A DNA stretch of 64,000 nucleotides, from the NCBI GenBank assembly GCA_963922205.1, contig CAWUHX010000259.1, positions 197,501-261,500 of the forward strand. Direction: 5' to 3'. Position 1 is the first letter of the stretch. The number at the start of each line of letters is the position of its first letter. This DNA is from Romanomermis culicivorax (lineage: Eukaryota > Nematoda > Enoplea > Mermithida > Mermithidae). Both the position numbers and the translations under genes were made by a program. Shown in pieces: positions 1 to 13,300 of this stretch. A model generated the notes under the pieces. It was not told the DNA's origin. It made no database searches and saw nothing but the letters and a program-made list of their open reading frames with translations.

Positions 1-35
1 CCTTTTCATCAATGAAAGCAGTAGAAACGCCCAAA

Positions 36-112
36 GAAATTTCCATTCTGTGCGGAAAATGCCCAAAAATTTTTCCGCACAGCCCAAAAAAAGTCCGCAC
101 TGTGCGGAAAAA
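36..112. repeat. Short dispersed repeat with CCGCAC/GTGCGG palindromes
   Basis: The segment alternates GTGCGGAAAA, CCGCACAGCCC and TCCGCACTGTGCGGAAAA. A similar arrangement returns at about 53,207-53,278, and a relative built on TTGTGCCAATTGGCACAA is seen at 825-900 and 1,545-1,640. No coding potential is apparent. It looks like part of a small inverted-repeat transposon family, but I could not define its ends. Confidence 0.45.
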
Positions 113-147
113 AAACCCTGGTCATCGTTTTGATTGGTAGAAGCTTA

Positions 148-538
148 AGTTTACGCTTAGGCTTAGGCTTAGGATTAGGTTTAGTCATACCTGTAAGACC
201 TCCGACCAGTTGGGGGGGGAGGTAAATCCGAAATTTTGGGGGGAGGGTAGGAAAAAGTCGAAATTTTTCCCAAAAAAGGCCAAAAAACATACACTTTTTT
301 GAAAATTTTTTTAATTTTTTCCAAACTGGGCGGGGGGTGAAAGGATTTTGGGTACAGGGTTGGCCAAGTTGGGGGGGGGGGGTCCCTCCAACCCCCCCCC
401 CAAGTACAGGTGTGGGTTTAGTTTAGTCTTCGGTTTAGGCTTAGGCTTAGGTTTAGGCTTAGGAATAGGCTTAGGCTTAGGTTTAGGCTTAGGAATAGGC
501 TTAGGCTTAGGTTTAGGCTTAGGAATGGGCTTAGGCTT
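148..538. repeat. Degenerate interstitial telomeric repeats (TTAGGC)n in two blocks
   Basis: Two blocks (148-186 and 416-538) consist of TTAGGC, the nematode telomere hexamer, with variants TTAGGT and TTAGGA. The second block has a higher-order period of about 30 bp made of five hexamers and is repeated about three times. The two blocks are split by a G/C-run-rich insert (187-411) that carries ACCTGTA-type inverted ends. The array is too short and degenerate to be a working telomere, so this is an internal relic. Confidence 0.75.
187..411. mobile_element. Small G-rich inverted-repeat element inside the telomere-like array
   Basis: The insert begins ATACCTGTAAG and ends CTTGTACAGGTGT-like (CAAGTACAGGTGT on the + strand), so the ends are inverted copies of ACCTGTA. 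The interior has long runs of G and C near both ends, as in the ACATGTA-ended MITEs elsewhere in the window. The flanks on both sides are GTTTAG-like, which hides any target duplication. Confidence 0.4.
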
Positions 539-1664
539 GAACTCACCGCCAGGAAGGAGTAGACTACAACTTTTCGACTATAATCGAATTGAATGTATGA
601 AATTTCTCCACCAATCAAATTGATGACAGATCTCGCTCCCTAATGCTTTGTTGCTTCTGCCGGCCGGGCGAGACATTTTTGGTGGCCGGCAGTAGCGTTA
701 TTTTTCCTCGAAGCACAGTTTTTTCCTTAATCGACCATTTTTGAGGAATTTTCTCTTGAAATTGAGGACAATACTTGGGAATCACTTTGAGGAAAAATTT
801 TTTGATGGTAGCGTTTTTTTGTGCATGGACATTTGTGCCAATTGGCACAGAGGGCCAAAAAATTTGTGCCAATGGCACAAGAAAATTTTCGCAGCCCAAA
901 AACATGCTGAAAACCTATGCCAAATGTTTGATAAAAACATAGGACAAAAGATACCTTCGCCGCACTAATTTGCGTAAAAATCTTGCCAACTCTATTTTCT
1001 GAGCACGTCAGTATAAGAAAAGATTATGGAGAAAGCAGTTTAAGGGATTCGAAAAGAAATCGGATGCTGCGAGAATTCAGATATTTTTATAGAATTTTTC
1101 AAGCTCTTATATTATTCTTTAATTTTTGGCTACGAATTTCTTCTTAACACCGATGTAAATAAATTAAGAATGTCCATAATTGTTTTCTCCTGAAAAAAAA
1201 CTAAGTTGAAAGTTGCATCGCGTAAATTTTTGGTTAGAAAATTGTGCCAACAATGTCAATTTTTCTGCTCGAATGAAACACCAAAAATAAAAATTTCGGT
1301 TTCCAATCACACTGAATGAACAGTGGAAGTTAACCATTTCTATTCATTTTAGTCATTGTCAATCTCAAAGTTTCTTGCGATCATACAAATATACTACTCG
1401 AATACAATTTCTTAGGTTCTAGACAAACAAAAGTAACTAGTATATTATACTTATTGTCTCGGCGCCAAGCGCCGAGAAAATTTTGCGTTTTCAGCCGCTA
1501 AAATGACTAAAAATGAAGGAAATTCAGCCTTCAGCCAGTCAAAAAATTTGTACCAATTGGCACAAACGCCCAAAATTTTTTGTGCCATCCCAAATTTTTT
1601 TGTGCCAAAAACCATGTTTTGGCACAAAAAAACACTGAGCTGACTGCCCTTTTGATTGGGTTAA

Positions 1665-1926
1665 GGCCCAGCTATACTCCGTTTTTAAAGCGTCGGCCGA
1701 CACCGGATTGCAATGTCGATCGACTTGAAGTTTTTTGTCCGACGCTGTCCGACATTCAAGAAAATCCTGCAGTTTTCTGTGTTTAAGCCCCGCCCCGTTA
1801 ATCAACACATATAATAAAGCCGGAGTGTCAGATGCCCTGCTATACTTCGTCGACCGGTGTTGGCCGAGACTGGATATAGATAGCGTCTGCCGACACCGGC
1901 CGAGCATCCGACGAAGTATGGCAATG
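1665..1926. repeat. Foldback repeat with CGTCGGCCGACACCGG palindromes
   Basis: The ends are GCTATACTCCG and CGAAGTATGGC, roughly inverted copies. Inside, 1,840-1,868 and 1,890-1,922 form a strong inverted pair around CCGGTGTTGGCCGA / CCGACACCGGCCGA. No protein is encoded. It probably is a small non-autonomous DNA transposon. Confidence 0.45.
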
Positions 1927-3087
1927 GCTTGCCTTTATAGGGTTTCCTGTCCGAGATACATTTTACGCGTTATAGAATGGAAAATTATTGAAAATTTTCG
2001 GCGCTTCGCATCGGATTTTATTTATTCTATTATTTTTCTATATTATTCCAGTGCGCGGTAAGAAAATATTATTCTAGCTAATGCTTATAGCTTTTAATTA
2101 TCAAGATATTATGGATAAATGTTTGATCCTGTCGTTTTTTTTGAGAATTTGACGGAAAGCAAGATTTTTCTCGGTTATTTTCCCAAAATATTTTTGCGGT
2201 CTTTAAAAACATTTTGACATTTGTGTGATTAAAACTTTTTGAGTCCTAGTGGAAATTCTTGCTGGTTGAAGAATCGAAATTTTTGGTTGCTTTACTAGTT
2301 TTTGAATTGTCGGCCCGACTGAAAATTTATTGAATTCACTGAAAACTTAAACTTTCTGTTTGGGAATTAAAAGTTGAAAAGGTTCATTTTCCATTGTTCT
2401 AGAATATCAAAATCCCAGAATAACAAGTTACTCATACTAATCTTTTCATTTTTTCTTCAAAACTCAGAAAATTTGGTTTTAAAAGCCTAAAACCGACGTG
2501 AATCCAATGAAATAGAAGAGAACTAGCTTTTGGTGGTTTTTCCCATGAATTAGAGCTAATTTATTGATTTTAGAGTGAACAACCAAAAATTTATCTGTGC
2601 TACCAAAATTTTTTCCTCGAGTTGCACATTGCAACCTGACCTGTGCAGAAAAAAAGCCCCATGATCAAGTTCATACCTTTATGTCAGATTGTCAGCTGTT
2701 CAGATCAGAATCACTTTGAAAATGTTATTTTTCATTGTTATCTTTTTATCAATGTTCACTTTCCCTTGTTATGTCAGAATTAGTAGTTGTTTGATGTCGT
2801 CAAAGAAATATAAGAAATAAAGGTTATGCCGTTAAATTATTCTCTTGCTTGGCTCATGTAAACTCATTTAAATATTTATTTATGAGCAGGTCAAAGCTCG
2901 AAACTTTTTGCAAAAAAATGTCGGTTTTTTGAAAAAATTATTTGGATATATCCGGATATTTTTACTCTTCAAAGAAGAAATAAAGGTTACTGAAAAGTAA
3001 GTTGCTACATTTATAACACAAAGTTTCATCAACAAAGGGTTCGAATTATGTTAGTGTATATACTGTCCATATACTATTTACGCTTTT

Positions 3088-3544
3088 CATACATGTAACG
3101 GGGCCCCGAGGTCTGGGGACGGGGGTCGGACGATTTTTTTCGGGTCGGGGGTCAGTAATTGCCAAAATTTTGATGGCAGCGGTCTCAAGGTAAAAAATCG
3201 ATTTTTTCTCGAAAAAAAGTCCGAAAAATTGGCTCAAAAATAGTAATTTTTTTCTTGAAAGGCTGAAAAAATGTATTCATGGCGCGATGCGCTAAGAAAA
3301 TTCATATTTTTGACCATTTTTGTTCGAAATTGACATTTTTTGGTTCAAAAATTGACATTTTTCATTTAAAAAAATTACCTTTTTCAGTATTTTTTCGACC
3401 AAAAGTATGGGGTTCCTATGGCTACCATATGGCTAGCTATAGGATTGGAAAATCATGGGGGGGGGGGGGCGGTCGCCCAATGGCTGGCCAAATTTCTCCA
3501 CGATTTCCGGGGGAGGGGTTCCCATAGCGCTTCTCTCATGTATG
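3088..3544 (-). mobile_element. hAT-like MITE, ACATGTA family, copy 1
   Basis: It starts CATACATGTAACGGGG and ends CTCATGTATG, in the reverse orientation relative to copies 2-5. It shares the family's internal order: G/C runs, a CAGTAATT block, a GGCGCGATGCGC stem-loop, then a GGCTAGC-containing palindrome. Flanking octamers do not match, so one end may be damaged. Confidence 0.65.
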
Positions 3545-3594
3545 CTGCAGTTCGTATACTATTCTCTGCATCATATATTATTCGCTACAGGTTT

Positions 3595-4045
3595 TTTAGC
3601 ACTAGTCTCATTAGCATTCGTGCTAATGAAAAAATATTTCATTAGCACAGTTAGCACTGTTGAGAAATAATACCCCGTTGGTATCAAACTAACGTGTGAG
3701 CTTTTCAATCTGATAACATGCCTTTATTGTATTGACTCATGAAATTGTGCTTGATATTGGTACTTTTAAAAGAAACAAGACTCTCATCTGATTCTTTTAA
3801 ATCTTACGTTGTGCACTTGATTAGTTGACCGAGAAGTAAATATTCAGTAGTTGGTTTGACGGTAATACTTATAGTAATCGCTAAATTTGCATTCTCTTTC
3901 GATAAACGTTTACATCTTTTCGTATCTGGTACTGTTTGTGAAAACGGCGATTTTTGATTTTTAACCACAATTTTGTGATATTCTCAACTTTTTTCGAAAA
4001 TTTCTCCCTTTCAGTCATTAGCACAGTGCTAAAAAATCTTGCTAA
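3595..4045. repeat. TTAGCAC dispersed repeat, copy 1
   Basis: The segment is bounded by TTAGCAC-type palindromes (CATTAGCACAGTTAGCAC near the left, CATTAGCACAGTGCTAA near the right). A longer inverted relative lies at about 9,310-10,330 and shares the stretch ending TTTCAGTCATTAGCAC. No reading frame is recognised. The end structure suggests a non-autonomous DNA transposon. Confidence 0.5.
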
Positions 4046-5739
4046 TGTTACATCAAATTTGGCATACTAAAGCAATGTTAAACTACTGTAAAAGCGTTGT
4101 GTAAACGAATTTAACAGTGATTAATGCAGTCCGTCTTCGATTAAGAAGCATAAAAAAGATTATATAAAGTTCTGTTTACTTTGAAATGCAAAGGACATTG
4201 GACAATTGAAGTCCCAAATGTGGTTTGAATGAACGTAACTTTTCTTGAAAAGTCGTTAAGTTCTTGGGAGTCAGATTTTACCGGTGCTGTCGGATCCGAC
4301 GATTCCAGAGTAAAATCCAGACCGAACAAATACAAGATCCGGATTCAACTCCAATATGTGGCTGGATCTTCGTAAATTCAAGAGAGACGTACCAAAAGCA
4401 GGTCAATTTTTTAGAATCTGTCCACCGAAAAGCTTTTTCACTTTTCACTAAAAAAGAGAAGAAAAAATATAAAAAAGCTATACCTACTTTTCCTAAAGTA
4501 ATTCCTGAGATATTGCAGTTTAAAAAAGTAGCATATTTTTATAACAATCACGGTTAACGTAAATGTAAAACGAAAAGTCATTACACCTATTGAATATTAT
4601 TATTATGAAATGCTGGAAAATCAATCTTCGCAACCTTGAGAAATAAATTAAAATCAAATTAATGAAGTGTAATTTACTTCTCATTCCGGCGCGAAGCGCT
4701 GGAGAAATTGTCGAGTTTTTAATTCTAAAACATTAGAAAATGAATCTCTGCAACAAACATTCCCGAACAAAAACTCTAATTTTAATGTCTAGAATGATGA
4801 CTTCAATCTTCATCATCTATAAGTTCACGTTAGAACCGTTTGAAAAATTCCGAGCCGTGAGAGAAATAATTGGTAAAAATGATGGAAAATTTTGATTTTC
4901 GGCGAAATACTGATTATTAATGATTGCAAAATGAGACAACGTAAACTCAATTGATAGAAGCTGTTGAGGGTTAATCAATAAATGGAAAAGGAAAAAGGAA
5001 AAAACGGTGGCGGACATACCTGTTATTTGGGGAGGTTATTGTTTCTGTTTTCGCCAAACTGGTGCTTTTAGCGAAAAAATCTGGAAATGCGAAAAAATTT
5101 TTGGGCTCTTTCCCAAGTAGCATAAATTTTTTTTGAGATGCGATGTCCGAAAGATGCCTTTTGGTGCATTTTAAAAGGATTTCAAAAATTCCTGATGGTT
5201 GTAGAATCCAAATTTTCGGTCGTTCCTCTCACAATTGAATTTTAGTTGCACCTTTTCAATGTGACTGTGGGATTATGGAAAGTGATTGAACTGACTTGAA
5301 AAATAGACATTTTATCCAGCAAATAAAAGTTAGATTCGTTTTCCAGCGTTCTAGAATATGAATATCCAAATAATTCCTCGCTTTTCGCACCAATAATAAC
5401 TATTTGCAAATCCAAGATAAGGTACAATCACAACAAACTCCCCAGACGTACGTGGACAAACTATCGGTCCATCTGGTACCAGACAGTTGAGAAAGTGTGT
5501 GGGTTCGCAAGTTGTTTTCGTGGTTTCCAAGAAAAATTAGGGTACCAGACCAAGCATGCTATCAAAGTCGATCCTTAAGCTTATTTCAGAGTCTATGTAC
5601 TTCTTAAAACGTAGTTGAAAAAATAGCAGATCAACGTTAAAGATAAAATTCATTATTGCTTTACTGTTAGCCAGTTATGTATTCAATCGAATTAGCCCTG
5701 ACATGAAGTTTGAGCTGCTGTTGGAAACTAGCCCATATG

Positions 5740-6150
5740 CATACATGTAATTGGGGGGGGGGAAGTGCTATGGGAACCCCCCCCCCGGAAATCGTCGACC
5801 ATATGGCTAGCCATTGGGCGACCGCCCTCCAGAATTTTCCAATCCTATGGCTAGCCATAGGGTAGCCCTAGGGACCCCCATACTTTTGGTCGGAAAAATG
5901 TCAATTTTTGAACAAAAAATGATCAAAAATGTCAATTTTCTCAGCGCTTCGCGTCATAAATACATTTTTATATTATTTTTTAGACGAAAATTACTATTTT
6001 TTGAACTGTTTTTCGGACTTTTTTTCGTGAAAAAATCGAATTTTTTTTTCCTTCAGAGACCCCTCCCCCCAAAATTTTGGGAATTACTGACCCCCGGCCC
6101 AAAAAAGTGGCCCAACCCCCCCCAGACCTCGGGGCTCCGTTACACGTATG
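5740..6150 (+). mobile_element. hAT-like MITE, ACATGTA family, copy 2
   Basis: The 411-bp element starts CATACATGTAATTGGG and ends CGTTACACGTATG. It is flanked by a perfect 8-bp duplication, CCCATATG (5,732-5,739 and 6,151-6,158). The 8-bp duplication and short inverted ends point to hAT-type mobilisation. It holds no protein-coding frame. Confidence 0.85.
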
Positions 6151-7372
6151 CCCATATGGTAACTGAAGTTATCCCGTCTAGTACCGAGTTGTGTCGGGTT
6201 GAACTTATTGCCCTGGTATGCCCGCAGACCACTGGAGGTCGGTTATGTCCACATTAGGATTACAGGTGGAATGCAGTTGACTCTTCACTTTCATCTTTTT
6301 ATTGGATTATAAATGTGAAATTTTTCCTACTTTTTGACTGAAACATTGGCCATATAATGCTCCGACTGAATCCTGGCGGGGATTTGCAATCCTGCAATTT
6401 GCGGCGTACTGTCGTGCGAGTTCCTCAATCTTCTGCCTTGGTCCGAAAAACTTCTAACTGGTGAAAAAGTTTATTGTTAATGTTTAAATAACAGAAACTT
6501 GCTATCAAGTTAATTTTCTCTAAGTGGGTGGTTGAATATCGCAGTCAAGTTTCATATCCCTTTTTATGTAACATCATGGAATAAGTCGTGATCCTTTTGG
6601 AAAGATGTCAAGATACGCACCTTTCAAGAGAAACAATCGTTTTTTGGACAGCTTGCTCGTGATTGGAATCAAAGCGGCTGTCGTCTTTTTCACGTGTATT
6701 TCCTTCATTTTTACTTGTCGCTTGATGCTGTAGAGCGCCTTTGAATACTTTTGTTTATAATTCAATTTTTATTGCGGCAGCTGACTTGGGGAGCAGCCCG
6801 CCAGTTATGTTGTGTCACTGAAAACTATATAAGATATCCAAATTGACTTTGAAATTGCGTAAATTTTCTTCGCTGTTTTCACACTTTTACACTGAAGACA
6901 TTTGCTTTGATTTCCTGCTTTTTTCCATCTTCCAAATCTTTTTACCCATTTGTCTAATTAGTTTTCGATTGAAAAGTGTCTTTTTGTTATAAAATACCGA
7001 TAATTTCATCCATTATATTTGCCTTTTATACTGCAATAACCGGTTTTCTACTGCTAAATATTGTGTCTATGAAATGATCCTCTATTTTACAGAAATTAAA
7101 ATTGACGACGCTTTATTGGTCAAGACTTGTCAAATTTTATCATTGAAAACGTCATTTTTGCTCGAACAATACGTAAATTCTCCGATTTATATCGTTGCTT
7201 CCTTATTATTTTTTTAATTATACTATTTATTTGTTATAAAAATTGCTGGTCGATTATTAATTGACTTTTTCCGTCGTCGTCGTTGTTGCGGCTTCTTAGT
7301 TTGTCGATCGGTTAGATCATTTAATTGTACGATTAGTGTATTATCGGGGCATAATTAGTAATTATTATTGTT

Positions 7373-10300
7373 ATGAGCGCCGATAGCGAACAAAATAGTC
7401 CGAAATCGACCGTAAGCAGCGCCAGCGCCGATAGCAGCGATTTCAACGGTGGGAACGTTCAAGATCCAGGGTAAGAAAAATGCTATGAATAAAGTCTTTA
7501 CAATAACCCTTCGAATTTTTTTGGCATCCGGCTTTCTCATTTGAACATTATAACTTGATCACTAATCGGACTCTTGACGTGTCAAAAACAATCTATGGTT
7601 TGAAAAATCAAAGTGCAATTATAGAAAGCTGTTTGATGATATACTATCTTAAACACATGTAACACCTCAGGTCGGATTGAGGGGGAATAAAAAATCACAT
7701 CTGAGAGTCGAAAAAACCGAAAATTTTCCCAAAAAAGCCAAAAAATGCTATTTTTGCACAATTTTTTAGAGTTGATGGGTTAGGGCCGGGCGTACATGTA
7801 ATTGGGGGGGGGAAGTGCTATGAGAATCCCCCCCCCCCAGAAATCGTCGACCATATGGCTAGCCATTGGGCGACCGCCCCCCAGGATTTTCCAATCCTAT
7901 GGCTAGCCATATGGTAGCCCTAGGGACTCCCATACTTTTGGTCGGATAAGTACTGAAAAATGTCAATTTTTGAACAAAAATGATCAAAAACGTCAATTCT
8001 CTCTACGCTTTGCGCCATAAATACATTTTTTATCATTTTTTAGACAAAGTACTAGTTTTTAACCCGTTTTTCGGACTTTTTTCGTGAAAAAATCGAATTT
8101 TTTTCCTTCAGAGACCTCTCCCCGCAAAATTTTGGAATTACTGACCCCCGGCCCAAAAAAGTGGCCCGACCCCCCCAGACCTCGGGGCTCCGTTACATGT
8201 ATGGGACCGGGGTGTCCTGACATTTGGGTACTGGGTCTGATCGAGTGCCCTCCGCCAATTACAGGTATGCTTTCGACTTCCACTTTTATGATACTACGAA
8301 AGAGTTTCAGGATAGATTTATCTGCTTTATCATTTATAGCAATTTAACCCTGATATTTGTATTTGAAGCACTTTCTGTGTTATAGTTCCCATTCCATAGA
8401 AAACTAGATAAATATCACATTATTTATATTCACGTTTATAGATCTTTTTTAATGTAGATAAAACTGAAATTTTCTATCAAGATTTATGGCATATTAGGTG
8501 TTTATGTTTCGAAAGTATATCCACATTTTCCCGAACAACGCCATCTTTATTTTTTCCTGTAAAATTATCTTTTATTTATTTAGGTGTTTTTAGTCGATTT
8601 AATCTTGTTGCTTTTTTTGTAGGAAAATGTTTATCGGCGGATTAAGTTGGCAAACAACAGTCGGTAATTTTATTTGTACATACATATGAGTGTACGTTCA
8701 CCCAAAATTGATCACAAATTTATTTTTCTTTTTTCTGCGCGCAACAGAAAGCCTTCGAGATTATTTTTCAAAATTTGGTGAAGTTACCGAATGTATGGTT
8801 ATGCGCGACCCGGCTACTAAACGAGCGAGGTTAGTCGTTTTTTGTGTTGACTTTTTTGCTCAAAAATACATATTTTCTATTGTTATTTTATTTATGGAAC
8901 TGGTTTAAGGTTTTAGTCGTTTTTTTGAGAAACAAGTTGCTAAAACATGGAGTAAATTATGAAATGAATGTGCTACCAGCATTTTTATTCATTGAATAGA
9001 ATTATTTTTTAACTTACCGAAAATTGCCGTAGCACTTTCTCTACGTATAGTTCGAAAGTCACATTCAATCAATACCTTACCTTTTCTTTTTTTGGCTCAG
9101 TTATCTCTGAGTCTATCTCTGTGCTTTGCTCATATTGTGGAACCTTCATTTGCTTGGATGCAAGCTTTGCGAGGCGTTCTTCAATAAGCCTCAAAAAGCT
9201 GATTTGCACGAAATATTCCCTTTCACCATGTCTTTCGAGAACTTGCCTGATATGGGAACGAAAATTTTGTTTCAATCAACGAAGCCTCTTTTTCTTCCAT
9301 TTTTCTATCGGTCGATTCCATGGTTTTGTAGCACAGCGCTAATGAAACCAGAGCCGTGCCAATAGAAATTTCAGGCGTTACCACGCGTGCTAATGACTGA
9401 AAGTGAGAAATTTTCAAGGAAAGTTCGAGATAAAAATTAAATAAGAAATATCAGCAGATTGTGGTAAAAAATCAAAAATCGTCATTTTCTAAAATTTATT
9501 GCATAACTTTCACATAATGAAAAATTCATTCTGAATGTTTTCTTTTTCCTTCAAATTACTCTCCGAAGTACCTACATCAAGCATGATTTCATGAATCGAT
9601 AATACAATAAAATCAGGTTATTAGAATCTACAAATTCACACATTGTTTTAGACCAGCGAAGTATCATTTGTCAACACAGTTTTTTCCTCAAGTATCAATG
9701 TTTTTCTCACTGGCTTGAAATTTTTACACGTCTTCAACTTGAAATTTTGCATTTATGAACGATGAAGACATCATTCTGCTGTTAATTTAGAGCTTATATT
9801 CGGCAACGTTTGTTGCAAAGATTCATTCCTCAACGTTACCACCCACTAGTATGATTTTGATTTACATTTCAATGTTGCAAAAATTCATTTCTCAGTGTTT
9901 TAGGATGTAGTGTTGTATCAAGAAACGCATAACATTTGATATCTTTAATCAGAACTATAGAAATGTCAAAAGCAGATGAATCATGACAAATTTATCGTTA
10001 TATGCTTCCATTAGTTGTAGAACACCAATGTATCGCTCATCAGCTCAATGTGACTGACCTGACTAGAACTTGTCTATATTTATTCCTCATTGTTGCAGAC
10101 TACTGACTCCAAAAAATTGGAATGTTCAGGTATGCTTTGAAAATGCAGAAAAAACAGCCGTGGCCACATTATAACAGTCTTTGAAAATGTGGGAAATTTT
10201 TGGAAGATGAGGAAAAAAATTTTGGGTATGGTTCTCACATGGGTGAAATCTTCGAGGAAAAAACGGTGTTTGACAACCGTGCTAACTGTGCTAGTAAAAT

Positions 10301-13300
10301 ATTTTATTATCAGCTCGAGTCTTCGTGCTAAAGAACCCTCATCTATTCATTTTCCATCGCACTTTTCGGTAAATGAAATAACCTAACCACCATATCCCGA
10401 TTTTTTTTTCTACACTGAAGTAGTGCCTAGTAATTTTTTGATAAGCTTCTAGCTTTTTGGTTAATAACACGTTGTAAAAAATAATGTTCACCCACGTAAA
10501 CCGCACTAATCGTTTGCTCTATAATATTCTTGGCGAGAAAATTGATAAACTAGATAAAATCTTTGAAAATCCGGTTGTAACTTCAATATTTTTACAATCT
10601 TTTTTTTCGATTCTGGGACTAGTTTTCTATTTTTTGCTGCTAAAGTCAAACAATAGCCAAACAGCATTTTCTTGAAGTTCGGATTGAAGCGATTTTTGCA
10701 GAAAAATTAGAAAATGTAGATTTCCGCGGTTATAGAAAGGCAAAAAACTTTTCGAAGTTCAATTATGACATGCTGATTGAGTATTTTTTTCACGAGAATT
10801 TTGAAGCAAAAAGTTTGTCAGTTTCTTTTCGAAAAATGGCCTAACGTTCAACTGAATGAAAATTTTGACATATTCCAACACAACCCAAACCTGCTTGAGC
10901 TGGTTCACTCTGACACGAATTTCAGATCTTTCTTGTCACTCAGATTCGTATCCTATCTTTGGTTTTGTTGTTGAATTTAATATACGGCACTGTACTGCTG
11001 CTTTTTTGTATAAAATTATTAGAAAAACGGTAAAAATTCCACTTTTAACACTACAGTAAAGTTTTAGATCACCTCTCCTATTCGTATGATTTCCCATACC
11101 ACCTAATTTTGGCTACCTATTCTGATCTCTGATATTTCCAGAGAGTCTGTGATAGTGATTTATTGTCCAGACAAAAATCAATAAATAATGAAAGCATCTG
11201 GATTTATGTAAGCGATTAAGATTGAATGATCCCTTGATCTACGTAACGAACTGAAACATGAAGTCGATGTTGGTCAGGATCATCAAGAAGTTCGCTATTA
11301 AATGTTACGTCTTTATCAAGACAGACTGAATTTCCTGTCGATGACTAATACTTTTCTTGTGTCCCAGATAGATTCATTAAATGTCTATTCGATTTTATCA
11401 GTTGGATCGCTCTATTCCTTGATATTCATTTAATCTTTTGATTTTTTTTCAGGCTCCCGAGATTTAATTAATTAACTTATGAGATACGCTTACATGTTGC
11501 ATGAGAATTTTGTTTTTCGATGAACTTCTGCTGTACATTTTGTGTTCTTAAACTCCGAGAAGCGTCCAAATTGTACATTGTAAGCTAAAAATTGTGCTTT
11601 CACGCTCATAAGTTAAACTTATGCTAATGTAGTTGACTTAATCGGAACAGCAAGATCTATGCAGCCTAGTGTACACATACATCTTCGAAGGTGCTTGTTT
11701 CGCTTCTCTCTCTCTCTTCTCCCTCTCTGGCCACACTTTGTGCCAGAAGCCTTCAGTTCGCGGAATATCCATAAAACAAGAAGATGTCAATTATCTTTAT
11801 ACGAAAAAGAGAAGTGCTTTTCTAGTTTGTCCTCTTCTTCGTCTTTCCTAATCTTTCCAACAGCATGAAAAATTATCGACTGAAAAATACGATGAAAGAA
11901 TATACGAATAATAATTTGAGAAAAAATTTTACAATATAAATGAACACGTTCATTTCATATGTTTTTTTGTCAGGTCACCGTATTAACAAACAGTATTACG
12001 GGTGAACTGAAGCAGAGTAGATAATGTAGTTAATTATCATGCGTGACAGACGCTTCAAATTTAGTCGAAATGATTCGGTAGGAATTAGGTCGTTGCAGGT
12101 CATTTTCAATAAAATTCAAAGAAAATTTTAGTAAAAATCATACTATGTGAAGCGAATTCACTTGGCCAAAAAAACTGGAAATGAAATTGTGCTGCTAAAA
12201 TTGCTAGAGCCTGGTTTCGACCTAAGCTGCAGCTGTGCTCATACCTGGACAAACTATCGATTCATCTGGTATCAGCCATTCCAGAGAGTTGGTTCGCTCA
12301 CAAACATACATGTAATTGGGGGGGGGAAGTGCTATGGGACCTCCCCCCAGAAATCGTCGACCATATGGCTAGCCATTAGGCGACTGCCCCCCAGGATTTT
12401 CCAATCCTATGGCTAGCCATAGGGTAGCCCTAGGGACCCCCATACTTTTGGACAGAAGAATGTCCATTTTTTGATGAAAAATGTCAATTTTTGAACAAAA
12501 AATGGTCAAAAACGTCAATTTTCTCGAAAAAAATTACTGTTTTTTGAACTGTTTTTCGGACTTTTTCGTGAAAAAATCGAATTTTTTTCCTTCAGAGACC
12601 CCTCCCCCCAAAATTTTGGGAATTACTGACCCCCTGCCCAAGAAAAGTGGTCCAAACCCCCCCCCCCCCCCAGACTTCGGGGCTCCGTTACATGTATGCT
12701 CACAAATCGTTCTTTTTGGGGTTACCAAGCCAAATCCGGCTAGGAAACCATATGTTAGTACATTTATCGGGTAGAAAATATACCAAATTCAATCAAAGTT
12801 CATTTTCAAATCGGGTAGAAAATATACCAAATTCAATCAAAGTTCATTTTCAAGCTTATTTCATACCCTACCTACTTTTTAGGGCGCAGTAAAAAATCAG
12901 CATCAAACTGTTTAAGGTAATGATCATTTTTCTGTAATTTTTCCACGAGTTATTCAATAAAGTCAGCCATAATATGAACTTTGATTTGATGCTGAAAACT
13001 AGCACATTTGGTACCGAAGTTATCTCATCTAATACCGAGATGAATCCAGTCGAATGCATTGTGCAAGTATGGTTAAGCTGCGCCTTGACCTACAACTCAA
13101 TATAGGGCTTAGCTTTCTCAATGTACTTTGTATGCGAGTTGAGCTGCAGCTTAGCAACAATTTTATAACATAAAGAGATGAACTACAGCTTGAAGTAAGT
13201 TTCACCCCGAACTTTTTTTATGAAACTGGACCCATATCTTGATTTATTCGGACTGAACTTCCAAATTTGTTTAGAAGATTCTAGGTTTGAGATGGAATGA

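Larger units (their letters stand above)
1..7372. other. 5' flank of msi-1, no gene recognised
   Basis: Apart from the telomere-like array and the transposon copies listed, this region is AT-rich with no coding exon I can support on either strand. A 97-codon + strand frame at 4,264-4,557 has no recognisable family. Promoter elements for the Musashi gene could not be identified with confidence. Confidence 0.5.

Noticed and set aside
348-623. Gly/Leu-rich frame across the telomere-like block
   Set aside because: It is only the translation of TTAGGC repeats and has no coding character.
4264-4557. Lys-rich 97-codon frame as a small gene
   Set aside because: No homology recognised, no supporting splice or promoter signals, composition like the surrounding AT-rich DNA.
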